From positions 1 through 47,643 of the forward strand of contig JAFZDU010000051.1 of the NCBI GenBank assembly GCA_017561025.1: 47,643 nucleotides of DNA. Direction: 5' to 3'. Source of the stretch: Bacteroidales bacterium (lineage in GTDB: Bacteria; Bacteroidota; Bacteroidia; Bacteroidales; F082). Position 1 is the first letter of the stretch. Every line of letters begins with the position of its first letter. Made by a program: the position numbers and the translations under genes. The notes beneath the pieces are model-generated. The model was not told where the DNA came from and did no database searches. It saw only the letters and a program-made list of their open reading frames with translations. Positions 1 to 8,459 of this stretch are shown piece by piece.

Positions 1-40
1 AAAATAAAGGGAAAATTAAGAAGAAAAAATACATAAGACA

Positions 41-187
41 ATGAAACGCACATTTCAACCATCAAACAGAAAACGTAGAAACAAACACGGCTTCAGATCA
101 AGAATGTCAACAGCCAATGGTCGTAAAGTTTTAAAAGCACGCCGTGCTAAAGGCAGAAAGAAACTTACAGTTTCTGACGAATATTAA
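41..187 (+). CDS. rpmH: 50S ribosomal protein L34
   Basis: Forty-eight codons from ATG at 41 to TAA at 185-187. The product starts [20 protein letters not shown] and continues with the RRAKGRKKL segment typical of L34, a very basic structural protein of the large ribosomal subunit. The length matches the family (about 45-52 residues). A strong terminator follows 40 bases later, so the transcript ends here and is separate from the minus-strand genes beyond. No clear Shine-Dalgarno is visible, as is usual in Bacteroidota; the upstream stretch is A-rich. Confidence 0.97.
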   Translation: MKRTFQPSNRKRRNKHGFRSRMSTANGRKVLKARRAKGRKKLTVSDEY

Positions 188-224
188 TTCTGTTACGCCG
201 TACCTAATAACATTATTTAAGGTT

Positions 225-260
225 TAAAAAAATCCGGTCTTTTTAGATCGGATTTTTTTA
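225..260 (+). terminator. Rho-independent terminator of rpmH
   Basis: A-rich arm with AATCCGGTCT, TTTT loop, then AGATCGGATT running into a T tract. The stem is about 14 bp with one G-T wobble. The A and T tracts make it potentially bidirectional. Confidence 0.88.
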
Positions 261-315
261 TTTATTATATCTGCAATTTTGAAAATAATTCTGGTTTTTA
301 TTTATTAGCCATAGG

Positions 316-407
316 CTGACAACAGTCAACAGTCAACAGACTTCGTGTGCGGTGCCTGAGCTTGTCGAAGGCACAACGTCCGGCGCTTCGACAAGCTCAG
401 CGACCGA
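316..407. repeat. Composite element: heptad array plus REP-A pair
   Basis: Positions 317-340 are a period-7 array of GTCAACA units. After a 10-base linker, 351-374 carry a REP-A unit (GTGCC stem, TGAGCTTGTCGAA core, GGCAC stem). 384-407 carry a second unit in inverted orientation whose flanking stem is TCGC/GCGA instead. The pair forms an imperfect inverted repeat of about 20 bp per arm. It lies between the rpmH terminator and the yihY-like stop codon. Confidence 0.85.
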
Positions 408-427
408 ATCCCAAAAACTCCTAACTC

Positions 428-1402
428 CTATTTGTTCTTATCTTCAATTTGTTTAATATCAGGAAATGTAAAGACAATGTCTTGCGCCTTTGCAATGCTC
501 TTGTTCAACTCATAACCTATCAATATCAAGATGCAGTTGAAATATATCCAAATGATAAAGATTATCAAACCTCCGATTGAACCATACAAAAGGTTATAGG
601 TGGATATATTAGATATATAGAAATTGAACAATACTGTGCCTACGATAAACATTCCTGCAAACAAAAGAGAACCAGGAGTGAACAACTTGAACTTCCTGCT
701 GCGTGGATTGCCGAAATGATATAACAACGACATCGCAACAATCAAGGCAAAGATGATTATAAGCCACCTAACAAGATTTATCAGGAATACAACAACTCCA
801 CTATATATATGCATCTTTGTAAATAATACAGGCAATATCCTCTGACCAAATGTAATCAGCGCTATTGATAACACTAACAATAACACAAACATAATCATCA
901 CCAAGATTGAGTAAACTTGAATCTTTATAAACGACACTTGTCCGAATTCCTTGTCTCCCATATTAAATCCTCTGAAAAACGAACTTATGGCGCTCGTACT
1001 AAAATAGAAAGCAAGCAAAAGACCTATAGACATAAGTCCGCCGTGCTCGATAGACATAATCTGGTTGATGGTTGAAGCCACACTTTCGTATGTTCCAGGA
1101 GGCAGAAACGACTGCAAAGCCTCCAGCACATTCTGCGTCACACCTTGAAGCGGGAAATACGGCAATAATGTAAACAAGAACAAAATAGTCGGAAACAAAG
1201 CAAGGAAGACATAAAAGGCAACAGCAGCCGCTCTGTCAATAAGGTTGACCTGTGTAAAACCTCTTATAAAATATACAAGCACATCATACAAAGGAACGCC
1301 TTCAAAACCCGGCACCTTTACCAATCTAAGCACCGACTCCAAACGTTTCTTTATGCTTATGAAATATTCCCTTATATCCGAAACACTAATTTTCATCCTC
1401 AT
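428..1402 (-). CDS. YihY/BrkB-family inner membrane protein
   Basis: 324-residue polytopic membrane protein. The segment RAAAVAFYVFLALFPTILFL (about residues 57-76) is the hallmark start of the YihY/virulence factor BrkB family, and about six hydrophobic segments follow. The C-terminus is short and charged (IEDKNK). The biochemical role of the family is not settled; it was once misnamed RNase BN, and no nuclease motif is visible here. The start at 1402 overlaps the stop of the upstream DUF819 gene by four bases (ATGA), so the two are translationally coupled. A second in-frame ATG two codons downstream is possible. Confidence 0.9.
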   Translation of the reverse strand: MRMKISVSDIREYFISIKKRLESVLRLVKVPGFEGVPLYDVLVYFIRGFTQVNLIDRAAAVAFYVFLALFPTILFLFTLLPYFPLQGVTQNVLEALQSFLPPGTYESVASTINQIMSIEHGGLMSIGLLLAFYFSTSAISSFFRGFNMGDKEFGQVSFIKIQVYSILVMIMFVLLLVLSIALITFGQRILPVLFTKMHIYSGVVVFLINLVRWLIIIFALIVAMSLLYHFGNPRSRKFKLFTPGSLLFAGMFIVGTVLFNFYISNISTYNLLYGSIGGLIIFIIWIYFNCILILIGYELNKSIAKAQDIVFTFPDIKQIEDKNK

Positions 1403-2556
1403 AATAATTGATATACCAATATTCCAAGATAATTACCGACAGCGTAACCAATGACACCTACTGTAATACCTGTGATTATGACTTTCTTGTTTTTCATGCT
1501 CTCAGCTATCATAGGTACAAATAAAGGCGAATTGACAAGAGCCACAGAAGTAATGACCATAGTGTCAGAATCGACTTTAAATATCTTTGCTAAAATAACC
1601 GAAACAACCAAAGAACTAAATATAACAAAAGCTATATACATCACTATATTAAACCCAGCCTTATAATCTATAGAAGTGATATCGACCATAGTTGCGACTA
1701 CAAGACTGAATATCAATACCAGATACATTCCCGTATCATAGCTCTTTTCCATCTTTCTGACAAAAGGTAAAAATGATGCCGCAATAGACAAAGTCGTCAT
1801 TGTCAGGATAAGAACCAACATATTATCCACCTTTCCTGAAATAAGAAAACTGACTCCCATGCCTACACCTACTATTAATATGGCAAGTCCCAACGCGCCT
1901 AATGTCTTAGGGAAATGTTTTCTAGTGAAAATACCAGAATATGACGACTCTGAACTTTGAACTTTGAACTCTGAACTTTCTTGTCGTCTTGTTGTCTTGT
2001 TGTCTTGTTGTCTTAAAAAAAGTCGAAAGAGTTTTATTCCGAACGACATCAGAAAAACGAGATAAACAAAACTGATTACCATATCAAAAGTATGGACGAA
2101 GATATAAGTCTCAGACTCTACGTCAAGTGCAATCTTAAGACTTGCCAGATTAGGCGTTCCGCCGGTATAAACACCTACAAGAAGTCCTGCTATCTTGCTG
2201 AAACCAGTTTGATCATCGTTGAAGATATAATAACCTATAATATCCACCGCAAGCACGGAGACAAGTCCAATGCAAAGAGATGTAATAGCATTCTTCAGTT
2301 TCCAGTTTTTAAAATCACATCCGAAGAGAATCATAGGAAAAGCGAGAAGAATCATCACACTAGTGAGTGTGTCCTGAATACCTTTCAAAGACTCACCGAG
2401 ACCAAGAGGGAAAATGATGACATTAGAAATGACAATACCTATGATATATAATAACAGAATCTCTCCTATCCTATTCATGATAGCATATTTGCGACATAAA
2501 ACTATCACAAGACAAGGAACAACAAAATAAAACAATAGAGATAAAAACTGAATCAT
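1399..2556 (-). CDS. DUF819-family membrane protein carrying a repeat-derived loop
   Basis: 385-residue hydrophobic protein with about ten predicted membrane segments, matching the DUF819 (YjcL-like) family. Segments such as KIAGLLVGVYTGGTPNLASL (about residues 141-160) and the C-terminal NSPLFVPMIAESMKNKKVII are family-like. The substrate is unknown; the fold suggests a transporter. Residues about 181-203 form a hydrophilic loop (RQQDNKTTRRQESSEFKVQS and so on) encoded entirely by tandem heptad/octad DNA repeats (1949-2015). It sits between two membrane segments, so the insertion is probably tolerated. First gene of a two-gene minus-strand unit with the YihY-like gene. Confidence 0.85.
   Translation of the reverse strand: MIQFLSLLFYFVVPCLVIVLCRKYAIMNRIGEILLLYIIGIVISNVIIFPLGLGESLKGIQDTLTSVMILLAFPMILFGCDFKNWKLKNAITSLCIGLVSVLAVDIIGYYIFNDDQTGFSKIAGLLVGVYTGGTPNLASLKIALDVESETYIFVHTFDMVISFVYLVFLMSFGIKLFRLFLRQQDNKTTRRQESSEFKVQSSESSYSGIFTRKHFPKTLGALGLAILIVGVGMGVSFLISGKVDNMLVLILTMTTLSIAASFLPFVRKMEKSYDTGMYLVLIFSLVVATMVDITSIDYKAGFNIVMYIAFVIFSSLVVSVILAKIFKVDSDTMVITSVALVNSPLFVPMIAESMKNKKVIITGITVGVIGYAVGNYLGILVYQLL
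1949..2015. repeat. Heptad/octad tandem repeats inside the DUF819 gene
   Basis: 1949-1980 is a period-7 array of TGAACTT units (TGAACTT, TGAACTT, TGAACTC, TGAACTT). 1981-2015 is a period-8 array of TGTTGTCT units. Both lie inside the reading frame without creating a stop on the minus strand. Confidence 0.85.
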
Positions 2557-2570
2557 AAAATATTTTTTTG

Positions 2571-2600
2571 CGAAAATAATAAAAAAAGTTCAAAGTTCAA
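2571..2600 (-). promoter_or_regulatory. Possible promoter for the DUF819 gene
   Basis: On the minus strand, TTG (2598-2600), 19 bases, then TATTTTCG (2571-2578): one mismatch to TAnnTTTG. The -33 element would be supplied by the adjacent heptad array. Weak match. Confidence 0.3.
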
Positions 2601-2665
2601 TGGTTCAAAGTTTAATGGTTTAAAGCTCAAAAAAAACTTCAGTCTTTAGCCTTTAGCCATCAGTC
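2588..2665. repeat. Intergenic heptad arrays
   Basis: 2588-2630 is made of AGTTCAA/TGGTTCAA/AGTTTAA-type units with period 7-8. 2641-2665 is made of TTTAGCC units (TTTAGCC, TTTAGCC, ATCAGTC). They fill the divergent gap between the DUF819 gene and the RseC-like gene. Confidence 0.75.
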
Positions 2666-2671
2666 TTTTTA

Positions 2672-2679
2672 TATATTTG
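2672..2679 (+). promoter_or_regulatory. Bacteroidota -7 box upstream of the RseC-like gene
   Basis: TATATTTG matches TAnnTTTG exactly and ends 18 bases before the ATG at 2698. No convincing -33 TTG is visible in the TTTAGCC repeats upstream. It overlaps a TTG that could otherwise be read as a start codon, which argues for the ATG. Confidence 0.6.
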
Positions 2680-2697
2680 CAAATAAAAACAAAAAAA

Positions 2698-3108
2698 ATG
2701 AATCAACGCATATCACACGAAGGCATTATCACCAACATCAATGACAACAATGTAGAAATAAAGATATTATCGAAGAGCGCATGTGCCTCCTGCAACATAA
2801 AAGGAGCATGCAATATGTCGGAGATGAAAGAGAAAATAATAAGCATACCGCTCCCAAAAGATAAAAATTTATCTATAGGACAAGAGGTGAAAATAAGCAT
2901 GGGTTTAGGCCAGGCCAACCGTGCCGTGATATTCGCATATCTAATACCTGCTATAATATTAGTAAGCATGATATTTATTCTCAATGCATTAAAAACAGAC
3001 GAAGGTCTCAACGCCCTGATTTCCGTTGGCTCATTAGCCCCATATTACCTTATTTTATATCTTTTCAGGAACAGAATTAAACAAAAATTCGAGTACGAAA
3101 TTCATTAA
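2698..3108 (+). CDS. SoxR-reducing system / RseC-like membrane protein
   Basis: 136 residues from ATG 2698. N-terminal half is soluble with four cysteines (CASCNIKGAC, about residues 30-39, plus flanking), the Cys pattern of RseC/MucC family proteins. Two hydrophobic segments follow (VIFAYLIPAIILVSMIFIL and LAPYYLILYLF). RseC homologues are commonly found next to Rnf operons, and in enterobacteria RsxC/RseC act in keeping SoxR reduced; its exact role here is inferred. An upstream TTG at 2677 is in frame but falls inside the -7 box, so I chose ATG 2698. It lies 79 bases before rnfB and is probably part of the same functional unit. Confidence 0.85.
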   Translation: MNQRISHEGIITNINDNNVEIKILSKSACASCNIKGACNMSEMKEKIISIPLPKDKNLSIGQEVKISMGLGQANRAVIFAYLIPAIILVSMIFILNALKTDEGLNALISVGSLAPYYLILYLFRNRIKQKFEYEIH

Positions 3109-3139
3109 AAATTTTATCGGAATAAAAACAATTTATTCT

Positions 3140-3147
3140 TACTTTTG
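3140..3147 (+). promoter_or_regulatory. Probable -7 box of the rnf operon
   Basis: TACTTTTG matches TAnnTTTG and lies 40 bases before the GTG start of rnfB. The -33 region is AT-rich without a clear TTG. Transcription may also come from the RseC-like gene upstream. Confidence 0.5.
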
Positions 3148-3187
3148 TAGCAGTAAAGAAATTTATTAAACATTAAAAACTATTATT

Positions 3188-4060
3188 GTGAACGACATTT
3201 TACTCTATTCTCTCATTGTACTAGGAGTCTTGGGAGGCATTTTAGCGGTTATTCTTTACATAGTCGCTCAGAAGTTCAAAGTAGAAGAAAATCCATTGAT
3301 TGACGAAGTTGAATCTAATTTGTCTGGAGCCAACTGTGGCGGCTGCGGTTTTGCCGGCTGTCGCGCTTTTGCCGAGGCATGCGTAAAGTCTGCTGCCGAC
3401 AAGAACAGCCTCGCCGGATTGAATTGTACAAGTTCCGACATGACCAAAGTAGCAGCCATTTTAGGATTGACTGTCACAGCCGAAGAGCCTAAGATCGCTG
3501 TCGTACGTTGTAACGGAACATGCGAGAACGCTCCTAAGAAGACCCACTATGAAGGCGCCGACATCTGCGCATTCGCACACACATTGTTCGCAGGAGGCAG
3601 CGGCTGTCCTAACGCTTGTCTTGGCTTAGGCGACTGCGTAAAGAAATGTGCCTTCGACGCCATCCATGTTGACCCAGAATTAGGCATTGCCGTCGTTGAC
3701 GAAGACAAATGCGTTGGCTGTGGCACTTGCACAAAGGCATGTCCAAGAGGCATAATCGAGATTCGTCCTAAAGGCAAGAACAACCGCCGCATTTACGTCA
3801 ACTGTGTCAATATAGAGAAAGGAGCCATCACTACAAAGAACTGCAAGGTCGGTTGCATCGGCTGCCAGAAATGTCTCAAAGAATGTCCATTCGAAGCTAT
3901 CGAGATGCGCGGCACATTAGCCTACATCAACCCTGACAAGTGCAAGCAATGCCGCAAATGCGTCGACGTTTGTCCAAGAGGAAGCATCATGGCAGTGAAT
4001 TTCCCTCCTCGCAAACCTAAAGAAGTAAAAGAAGAAGTTAATAACGAAAGTAAACAATAA
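3188..4060 (+). CDS. rnfB: Rnf complex iron-sulfur subunit RnfB
   Basis: 290 residues with a GTG start. An N-terminal membrane anchor (LYSLIVLGVLGGILAVILYI) is followed by the four-cysteine 4Fe-4S domain with ANCGGCGFAGC (about residues 48-58). Ferredoxin-type clusters follow near residue 175 (CVGCGTCTKACPRG), 222 (CIGCQKCLKECP) and 251 (CKQCRKCVDVCPRG). RnfB is thought to take electrons from reduced ferredoxin and pass them into the Rnf complex. The lysine/glutamate-rich tail (PPRKPKEVKEEVNNESKQ) is typical. First gene of rnfBCDGEA; rnfC follows after 4 bases. Confidence 0.97.
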   Translation: MNDILLYSLIVLGVLGGILAVILYIVAQKFKVEENPLIDEVESNLSGANCGGCGFAGCRAFAEACVKSAADKNSLAGLNCTSSDMTKVAAILGLTVTAEEPKIAVVRCNGTCENAPKKTHYEGADICAFAHTLFAGGSGCPNACLGLGDCVKKCAFDAIHVDPELGIAVVDEDKCVGCGTCTKACPRGIIEIRPKGKNNRRIYVNCVNIEKGAITTKNCKVGCIGCQKCLKECPFEAIEMRGTLAYINPDKCKQCRKCVDVCPRGSIMAVNFPPRKPKEVKEEVNNESKQ

Positions 4061-4064
4061 GCGT

Positions 4065-5414
4065 ATGAATCCTAAGAAAACATTCCCTAAAGGCGGTGTT
4101 CATCCTGAAGAAAACAAACTTTCGTCAGACAAACCCATTATAACAATACCTATTCCTAAACAAGTAATCATTCCGTTGGGACAATGTCTCGGAGCACCAG
4201 CAGAAGCTATCGTAAAAAAAGGCGACGAGGTGAAAGTGGGACAGCTCATCGGAACAGCAAAAGGCTTCATCTCTGCCAACGTCCACTCCTCGGTGAGCGG
4301 AAAAGTCTCAAAAGTAGACGAGGTGATGGACCACACCGGTTACCGCAAACCTGCAGTCTTCATCGATGTTGAAGGCGACGAATGGTTAGAAGGAATTGAC
4401 TCCAGCGACAATTTAGTCAGAGAAATAACATTATCACGCGAAGAGATAATAGAAAGGGTGAAGAGCCACGGCATCGTCGGTATGGGCGGAGCCACCTTCC
4501 CAACAAGCGTGAAATTATCTATACCTAAAGACAAGAAAGCAGAGTTCGTCATCATCAACGCAGCAGAATGCGAGCCTTATCTCACATGCGACAACCGTCT
4601 TCTTCTCGAGAAACCATACGAATTCTTAATAGGCGTCAAAATATTGATGAAAGCCGTAGATGCTCCTAAAGCAATGATAGGCATTGAAACAAATAAAATT
4701 GATGCAGCAGAATTATTAGACAAAATAATAAAAGGCGACGAATACTACCACGGCATAGAAGTGCAGCCTTTACAGACCAAATATCCTCAAGGCGGCGAAA
4801 AACAACTCATCAAAGCTTGCACCGGAAGAGAGGTTCCATCAGGCAAGCTTCCTATAGAGACAGGATGCGTCGTCGTCAACGTAGCATCTACATACGCCAT
4901 TTATGAGGCCGTACAAAAGAACAAGCCTCTCATATCTAGAGTCGTCACCGTCACAGGCAAGTCTGTCAAGAATCCATCCAACTTCCTAGTTAGAATAGGA
5001 ACATCCTCAACAGTGCTCATCGAAGCCGTCGGTGGACTCCCAGAAAACACCACCAACATCATCAACGGAGGTCCTATGATGGGCAAGTCTGTCTCCGTAA
5101 ACGACTTCCCTGTCATCAAAGGAACATCGGGCATCTTGCTCATGACAGACAATGAAGCTCAGCCTCGTAAAGTTGGCAACTGCTTACGTTGCGGCAAGTG
5201 TATCCACGTATGTCCTATGGGACTTGAGCCATTCCTGCTCTGCCGTCTCTCTAAGAACAATATGTTCGAAGAAACAGAAGCAGAACGCATCATGGACTGT
5301 ATCGAATGCGGCTCATGCGAGTTCACATGTCCAGCAAACATCCCATTGCTCGACTACATCCGTTACGGCAAGAGCAAGACCGGTCAATTAATTCGTTCAC
5401 GTAATCAGAAATAA
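4065..5414 (+). CDS. rnfC: Rnf complex NADH-binding subunit RnfC
   Basis: 449 residues. The N-terminal FPKGGVHPEENK and the barrel-sandwich region are followed by the Rossmann-like NADH/FMN-binding core (GIVGMGGATFPTSVK, about residues 144-158; INAAECEPYLTCD). Two 4Fe-4S motifs are near residue 373 (CLRCGKCIHVCPMGL) and 412 (CIECGSCEFTCPANIP). It is the membrane-peripheral subunit that reduces NAD+ in the ferredoxin:NAD+ reaction. Length is normal for the family, without the long repeat tail of some proteobacterial RnfC. Confidence 0.97.
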   Translation: MNPKKTFPKGGVHPEENKLSSDKPIITIPIPKQVIIPLGQCLGAPAEAIVKKGDEVKVGQLIGTAKGFISANVHSSVSGKVSKVDEVMDHTGYRKPAVFIDVEGDEWLEGIDSSDNLVREITLSREEIIERVKSHGIVGMGGATFPTSVKLSIPKDKKAEFVIINAAECEPYLTCDNRLLLEKPYEFLIGVKILMKAVDAPKAMIGIETNKIDAAELLDKIIKGDEYYHGIEVQPLQTKYPQGGEKQLIKACTGREVPSGKLPIETGCVVVNVASTYAIYEAVQKNKPLISRVVTVTGKSVKNPSNFLVRIGTSSTVLIEAVGGLPENTTNIINGGPMMGKSVSVNDFPVIKGTSGILLMTDNEAQPRKVGNCLRCGKCIHVCPMGLEPFLLCRLSKNNMFEETEAERIMDCIECGSCEFTCPANIPLLDYIRYGKSKTGQLIRSRNQK

Positions 5415-5421
5415 CTAAGAG

Positions 5422-6408
5422 ATGAATAATTATACAATATCAGGCTCACCTCACGTTCACGGAGGAGAAAGCACAAAGAAAATAATGTACAGCGTAATCA
5501 TAGCCTTGATGCCTGCTTTCTTATTTTCAATCTATTACTTCGGATTCGATGCTGTACGCGTCACCTTAATATCAGTAGCAGCATGCGTCATGGTCGAATG
5601 GCTGATTCAGAAGTTCCTCATCAAAGGCCAATGTACAATATCCGACGGCTCTGCTATAATCACTGGCATCTTGTTAGCCTTCAACTTACCATCCAACATC
5701 CCAGCATGGATGATTATCATAGGCTCCATCGTTGCCATCGGCATCGGCAAGATGTCGTTCGGAGGCTTGGGCAACAACCCATTCAACCCTGCATTGGTAG
5801 GACGTGTCTTCATGCTTATCTCCTTCCCTAAAGCAATGACAACATGGCCAACACCGCAACCTTTATTCAGCAATGCACTAACTGATGCTGTAACAGGCCC
5901 TACACTTTTAGGACATATCAAAGAAGGTTTGGCACAAGGCATTTCCGCCCAAGACTTAATCATCTACGAAAACATCAAAGATTTTATCTATAGCGGTTCA
6001 TTAGGTGAAATAGGCTCCATAGCCATCATCATCGGCGGCCTCTTCTTGATAATAAGAAAAGTTATCGATTGGCAGACACCAGTAACAATCATCGCTACAG
6101 TTGGCATCGTTGCTACAGCATGCTGGCTCATCGACCCAGTTCAATTCGTACATCCAATGGTACACATCTTCGGCGGCGGCTTGATGCTCGGCGCATTCTT
6201 CATGGCGACAGACATGGCAACATCACCAATGACCATGAAAGGAAAGATCATCTTCTCATTAGGCATCGGTGCTTTGACAATCATCATCCGTCTTTGGGGC
6301 GCTTACCCAGAAGGCATGTCATTCGCCATCTTAATCATGAACGCTTTCGTACCATTGATCAACAAAGTATGCAAACCAACACGTTTCGGTAACACTGTAA
6401 AACAATAA
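5422..6408 (+). CDS. rnfD: Rnf complex membrane subunit RnfD
   Basis: 328 residues with about nine membrane segments. NqrB/RnfD family features include GGLGNNPFNPALVGR (about residues 113-127). The segment DAVTGPTLLG (about residues 155-164) is the position where FMN is attached covalently to threonine in the family. With RnfA and RnfE it builds the ion-translocating membrane core. It follows rnfC by 7 bases and precedes rnfG by 4. Confidence 0.97.
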   Translation: MNNYTISGSPHVHGGESTKKIMYSVIIALMPAFLFSIYYFGFDAVRVTLISVAACVMVEWLIQKFLIKGQCTISDGSAIITGILLAFNLPSNIPAWMIIIGSIVAIGIGKMSFGGLGNNPFNPALVGRVFMLISFPKAMTTWPTPQPLFSNALTDAVTGPTLLGHIKEGLAQGISAQDLIIYENIKDFIYSGSLGEIGSIAIIIGGLFLIIRKVIDWQTPVTIIATVGIVATACWLIDPVQFVHPMVHIFGGGLMLGAFFMATDMATSPMTMKGKIIFSLGIGALTIIIRLWGAYPEGMSFAILIMNAFVPLINKVCKPTRFGNTVKQ

Positions 6409-6412
6409 TATC

Positions 6413-6988
6413 ATGGCAGCAAAAAAAGACACATTAATAAATATGTTTGTAGCCTTATTCGTGATATGCATAGTATCTGGCGGAGTATTAGGCGTTGTTT
6501 ATAACGCGACAAAAGATCCTATCGCAGCAGCAGAAGCTGCCAAAAAGACCAAGGCTATCAAAAACGTACTCCCCGAGTTTTATGAACTTAAAGAGACAAC
6601 AGTAAAATCAGCAATGGAAGATGTAGAAATACCATTCCACCTCGCATACGACGCCGACAACAACTTCATAGGAGCTGCTGTTGAGACATTCACCAACAAA
6701 GGATTCAGCGGCAACATCAGTCTTATGGTAGGTATACTTGCTGATGGCTCAATAAAAAACATCACTGTCTTACAACATGCTGAAACTCCAGGCTTGGGCT
6801 CCAAGATGTCAGAACCAGAATTCAAGGATCAGTTCAACGACAAGAAAGCTGGAAGTTTCAATATCAAGGTAAAGAAAGACGGCGGCGATGTCGACGCTAT
6901 CACAGCAGCAACAATCAGCTCAAGAGCATTCTGCGATGCTGTAAACCGCGCATTATTAACATTTGAAAACAACAAAGGAGGATTTTAA
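6413..6988 (+). CDS. rnfG: Rnf complex flavoprotein subunit RnfG
   Basis: 191 residues: one N-terminal membrane helix, then an FMN-binding domain outside the membrane (HAETPGLGSKMSEPEFKDQF, about residues 121-140). The flavinylation motif near residues 161-169 reads DAITAATIS; T167 is the expected FMN-bearing threonine. The glycine common in this motif (SGAT) is replaced by alanine. An ApbE flavin transferase would be needed and is not in this window. Confidence 0.96.
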   Translation: MAAKKDTLINMFVALFVICIVSGGVLGVVYNATKDPIAAAEAAKKTKAIKNVLPEFYELKETTVKSAMEDVEIPFHLAYDADNNFIGAAVETFTNKGFSGNISLMVGILADGSIKNITVLQHAETPGLGSKMSEPEFKDQFNDKKAGSFNIKVKKDGGDVDAITAATISSRAFCDAVNRALLTFENNKGGF

Positions 6989-6990
6989 TC

Positions 6991-7578
6991 ATGGCTAACT
7001 GGAACAACTTAACAAAAGGATTCTTCAAGGAAAATCCGGTATTCGTCCTTCTCCTCGGATGCTGTCCAACATTGGCAACAACAACCAGCGCCATCAACGG
7101 ACTCTCAATGGGTTTGGCAACGACTTTCGTTTTGATATTGTCTAACATGTGTATATCATTGTTAAAGAACTTCATCCCTAACAAAGTACACATCCCTTGT
7201 TATATCGTCGTCATCGCATCATTCGTGACTGTGTTACAACTTTTGATGCAGGCATATCTCCCAAGTATTTACGAGACACTCGGTCTCTTCATACCGCTCA
7301 TCGTTGTAAACTGTATCGTTTTAGGTCGTGCTGAAGCCTTCGCATCAAAGAACGGCATCGGCGCTTCAGCCATCGACGGCATCAGCATGGGTCTTGGATA
7401 TTCCATGGCGCTCACCATCTTAGGCTCAATCCGTGAAATCTTAGGCAGCGGCTCTATCTTCGGATGGAAGTTCATCGAAGGCGACGCCATCTTGGTATTC
7501 GTCCTCGCCCCAGGTGCTTTCATCGCTATGGGTTATCTCATCGCCATCATGAACAGACTTTTAAAGAAATCAAAATAA
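6991..7578 (+). CDS. rnfE: Rnf complex membrane subunit RnfE
   Basis: 195 residues, six membrane segments. It starts with the family pattern NLTKGFFKENPVFVLLLGCC and continues with GLGYSMALTILGSIREILGSG (about residues 131-151). RnfE and RnfA are inverted-topology paralogues that form a pair with a cluster-binding centre in the membrane; CP (residues 24-25) is the conserved cysteine region. It starts 2 bases after the rnfG stop. Confidence 0.97.
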   Translation: MANWNNLTKGFFKENPVFVLLLGCCPTLATTTSAINGLSMGLATTFVLILSNMCISLLKNFIPNKVHIPCYIVVIASFVTVLQLLMQAYLPSIYETLGLFIPLIVVNCIVLGRAEAFASKNGIGASAIDGISMGLGYSMALTILGSIREILGSGSIFGWKFIEGDAILVFVLAPGAFIAMGYLIAIMNRLLKKSK

Positions 7579-7604
7579 GTTATTGACAATTAAAGATACA
7601 AGAT

Positions 7605-8177
7605 ATGGAATACTTACTTATATTTATCTCGGCAATATTCGTCAACAATATCGTTTTGACACAGTTCCTTGGCATCTGCCCTTTCCTCGGCGTCTCCAAG
7701 AAAATATCCACCTCTTTAGGTATGGGTGCTGCCGTTATCTTCGTCATAACTTTAGCGACAATAGTAACATGGCTCATCCAGCACTATCTGTTAAATCCTT
7801 TTAACTTAGGATTCTTGCAGACCATAGCATTCATCTTGGTCATCGCAGCATTGGTACAGATGGTAGAAATCATATTGAAAAAGATAAGTCCTTCATTATA
7901 TGCAGCATTGGGCGTATTCTTACCGCTCATCACAACCAACTGCTGCGTTCTCGGCGTTGCCATCTTAGTTATACAAAAAGACTTCGGATTGTTAGAAGGC
8001 ACAATGTATGCTTTAGCTAACGGCGTCGGTTTCACCTTGGCGCTGGTTGTCTTTGCAGGCTTGCGCGAGCAACTTACACTGTCAGACGTTCCAAAAGGAA
8101 TGAAAGGCGTGCCTATCGCACTCGTCACTGCCGGCATCCTAGCATTGGCATTCATGGGATTCGCTGGACTTGTTTAA
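7605..8177 (+). CDS. rnfA: Rnf complex membrane subunit RnfA
   Basis: 190 residues, six membrane segments. It shows the family features NNIVLTQFLGICPFLGVSKK (about residues 14-33) and LPLITTNCCVLGVAI (about residues 105-119), including the conserved cysteine positions paired with RnfE. Last gene of the operon. A strong terminator lies 42 bases downstream. Confidence 0.97.
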   Translation: MEYLLIFISAIFVNNIVLTQFLGICPFLGVSKKISTSLGMGAAVIFVITLATIVTWLIQHYLLNPFNLGFLQTIAFILVIAALVQMVEIILKKISPSLYAALGVFLPLITTNCCVLGVAILVIQKDFGLLEGTMYALANGVGFTLALVVFAGLREQLTLSDVPKGMKGVPIALVTAGILALAFMGFAGLV

Positions 8178-8219
8178 AAATTTAGAACTTTAGAGCTTTA
8201 TAAGAAGAACTAAAAAACA

Positions 8220-8255
8220 CAGAACCTCAGATTTTTTTCTGGGGTTCTTTTTTTT
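8220..8255 (+). terminator. Terminator of the rnf operon
   Basis: AGAACCTCAGA, a T-rich loop, TCTGGGGTTCT, then eight T. The 11-bp stem has one G-T wobble. Confidence 0.9.
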
Positions 8256-8339
8256 AAAGTCGCACGGCGGTACGACTCAACGTGAGATTGACATACCATG
8301 ATAGTATTACAGGGATTGTAAGGAATATTTTTAAAAAAG

Positions 8340-8371
8340 TTTGGAAATTTGAAATAAAAATATAAACTTTG
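8340..8371 (+). promoter_or_regulatory. Probable promoter of a short transcript
   Basis: TTTG (8340-8343), 20 bases, then AAACTTTG (8364-8371), one mismatch to TAnnTTTG, with standard spacing. Predicted start near 8378, 13 bases before a small open frame and about 110 bases before a terminator. Confidence 0.5.
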
Positions 8372-8390
8372 TGGGACTAAAATTAAAGGT

Positions 8391-8459
8391 ATGAAAAATG
8401 TTAAAAACGACATAAAAATTCTAGGGAAAAACAAGTTCATAGAATGCGTCTCTCGATAA
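8391..8459 (+). CDS. Possible 22-residue leader peptide or part of a small RNA
   Basis: ATG AAA AAT ... CGA TAA encodes 22 residues starting MKNVKNDIKILGKNKF. An AAAGG sequence sits just upstream (8385-8389). The stop codon lies inside the left arm of the hairpin at 8449-8496. That layout fits a translated leader whose ribosome could affect the hairpin, or simply a small RNA with a chance frame. I recognise no family. The next gene starts 150 bases later. Confidence 0.35.
   Translation: MKNVKNDIKILGKNKFIECVSR

Noticed and set aside
2677-2697. TTG start seven codons upstream for the RseC-like gene
   Set aside because: It overlaps an exact -7 promoter box (2672-2679), so it would not be in the transcript; ATG 2698 gives the family-like N-terminus.
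8259-8276. Small hairpin GTCGCAC/GTACGAC after the rnf terminator
   Set aside because: Stem of seven with one mismatch, no T tract and no linked signal; probably incidental.
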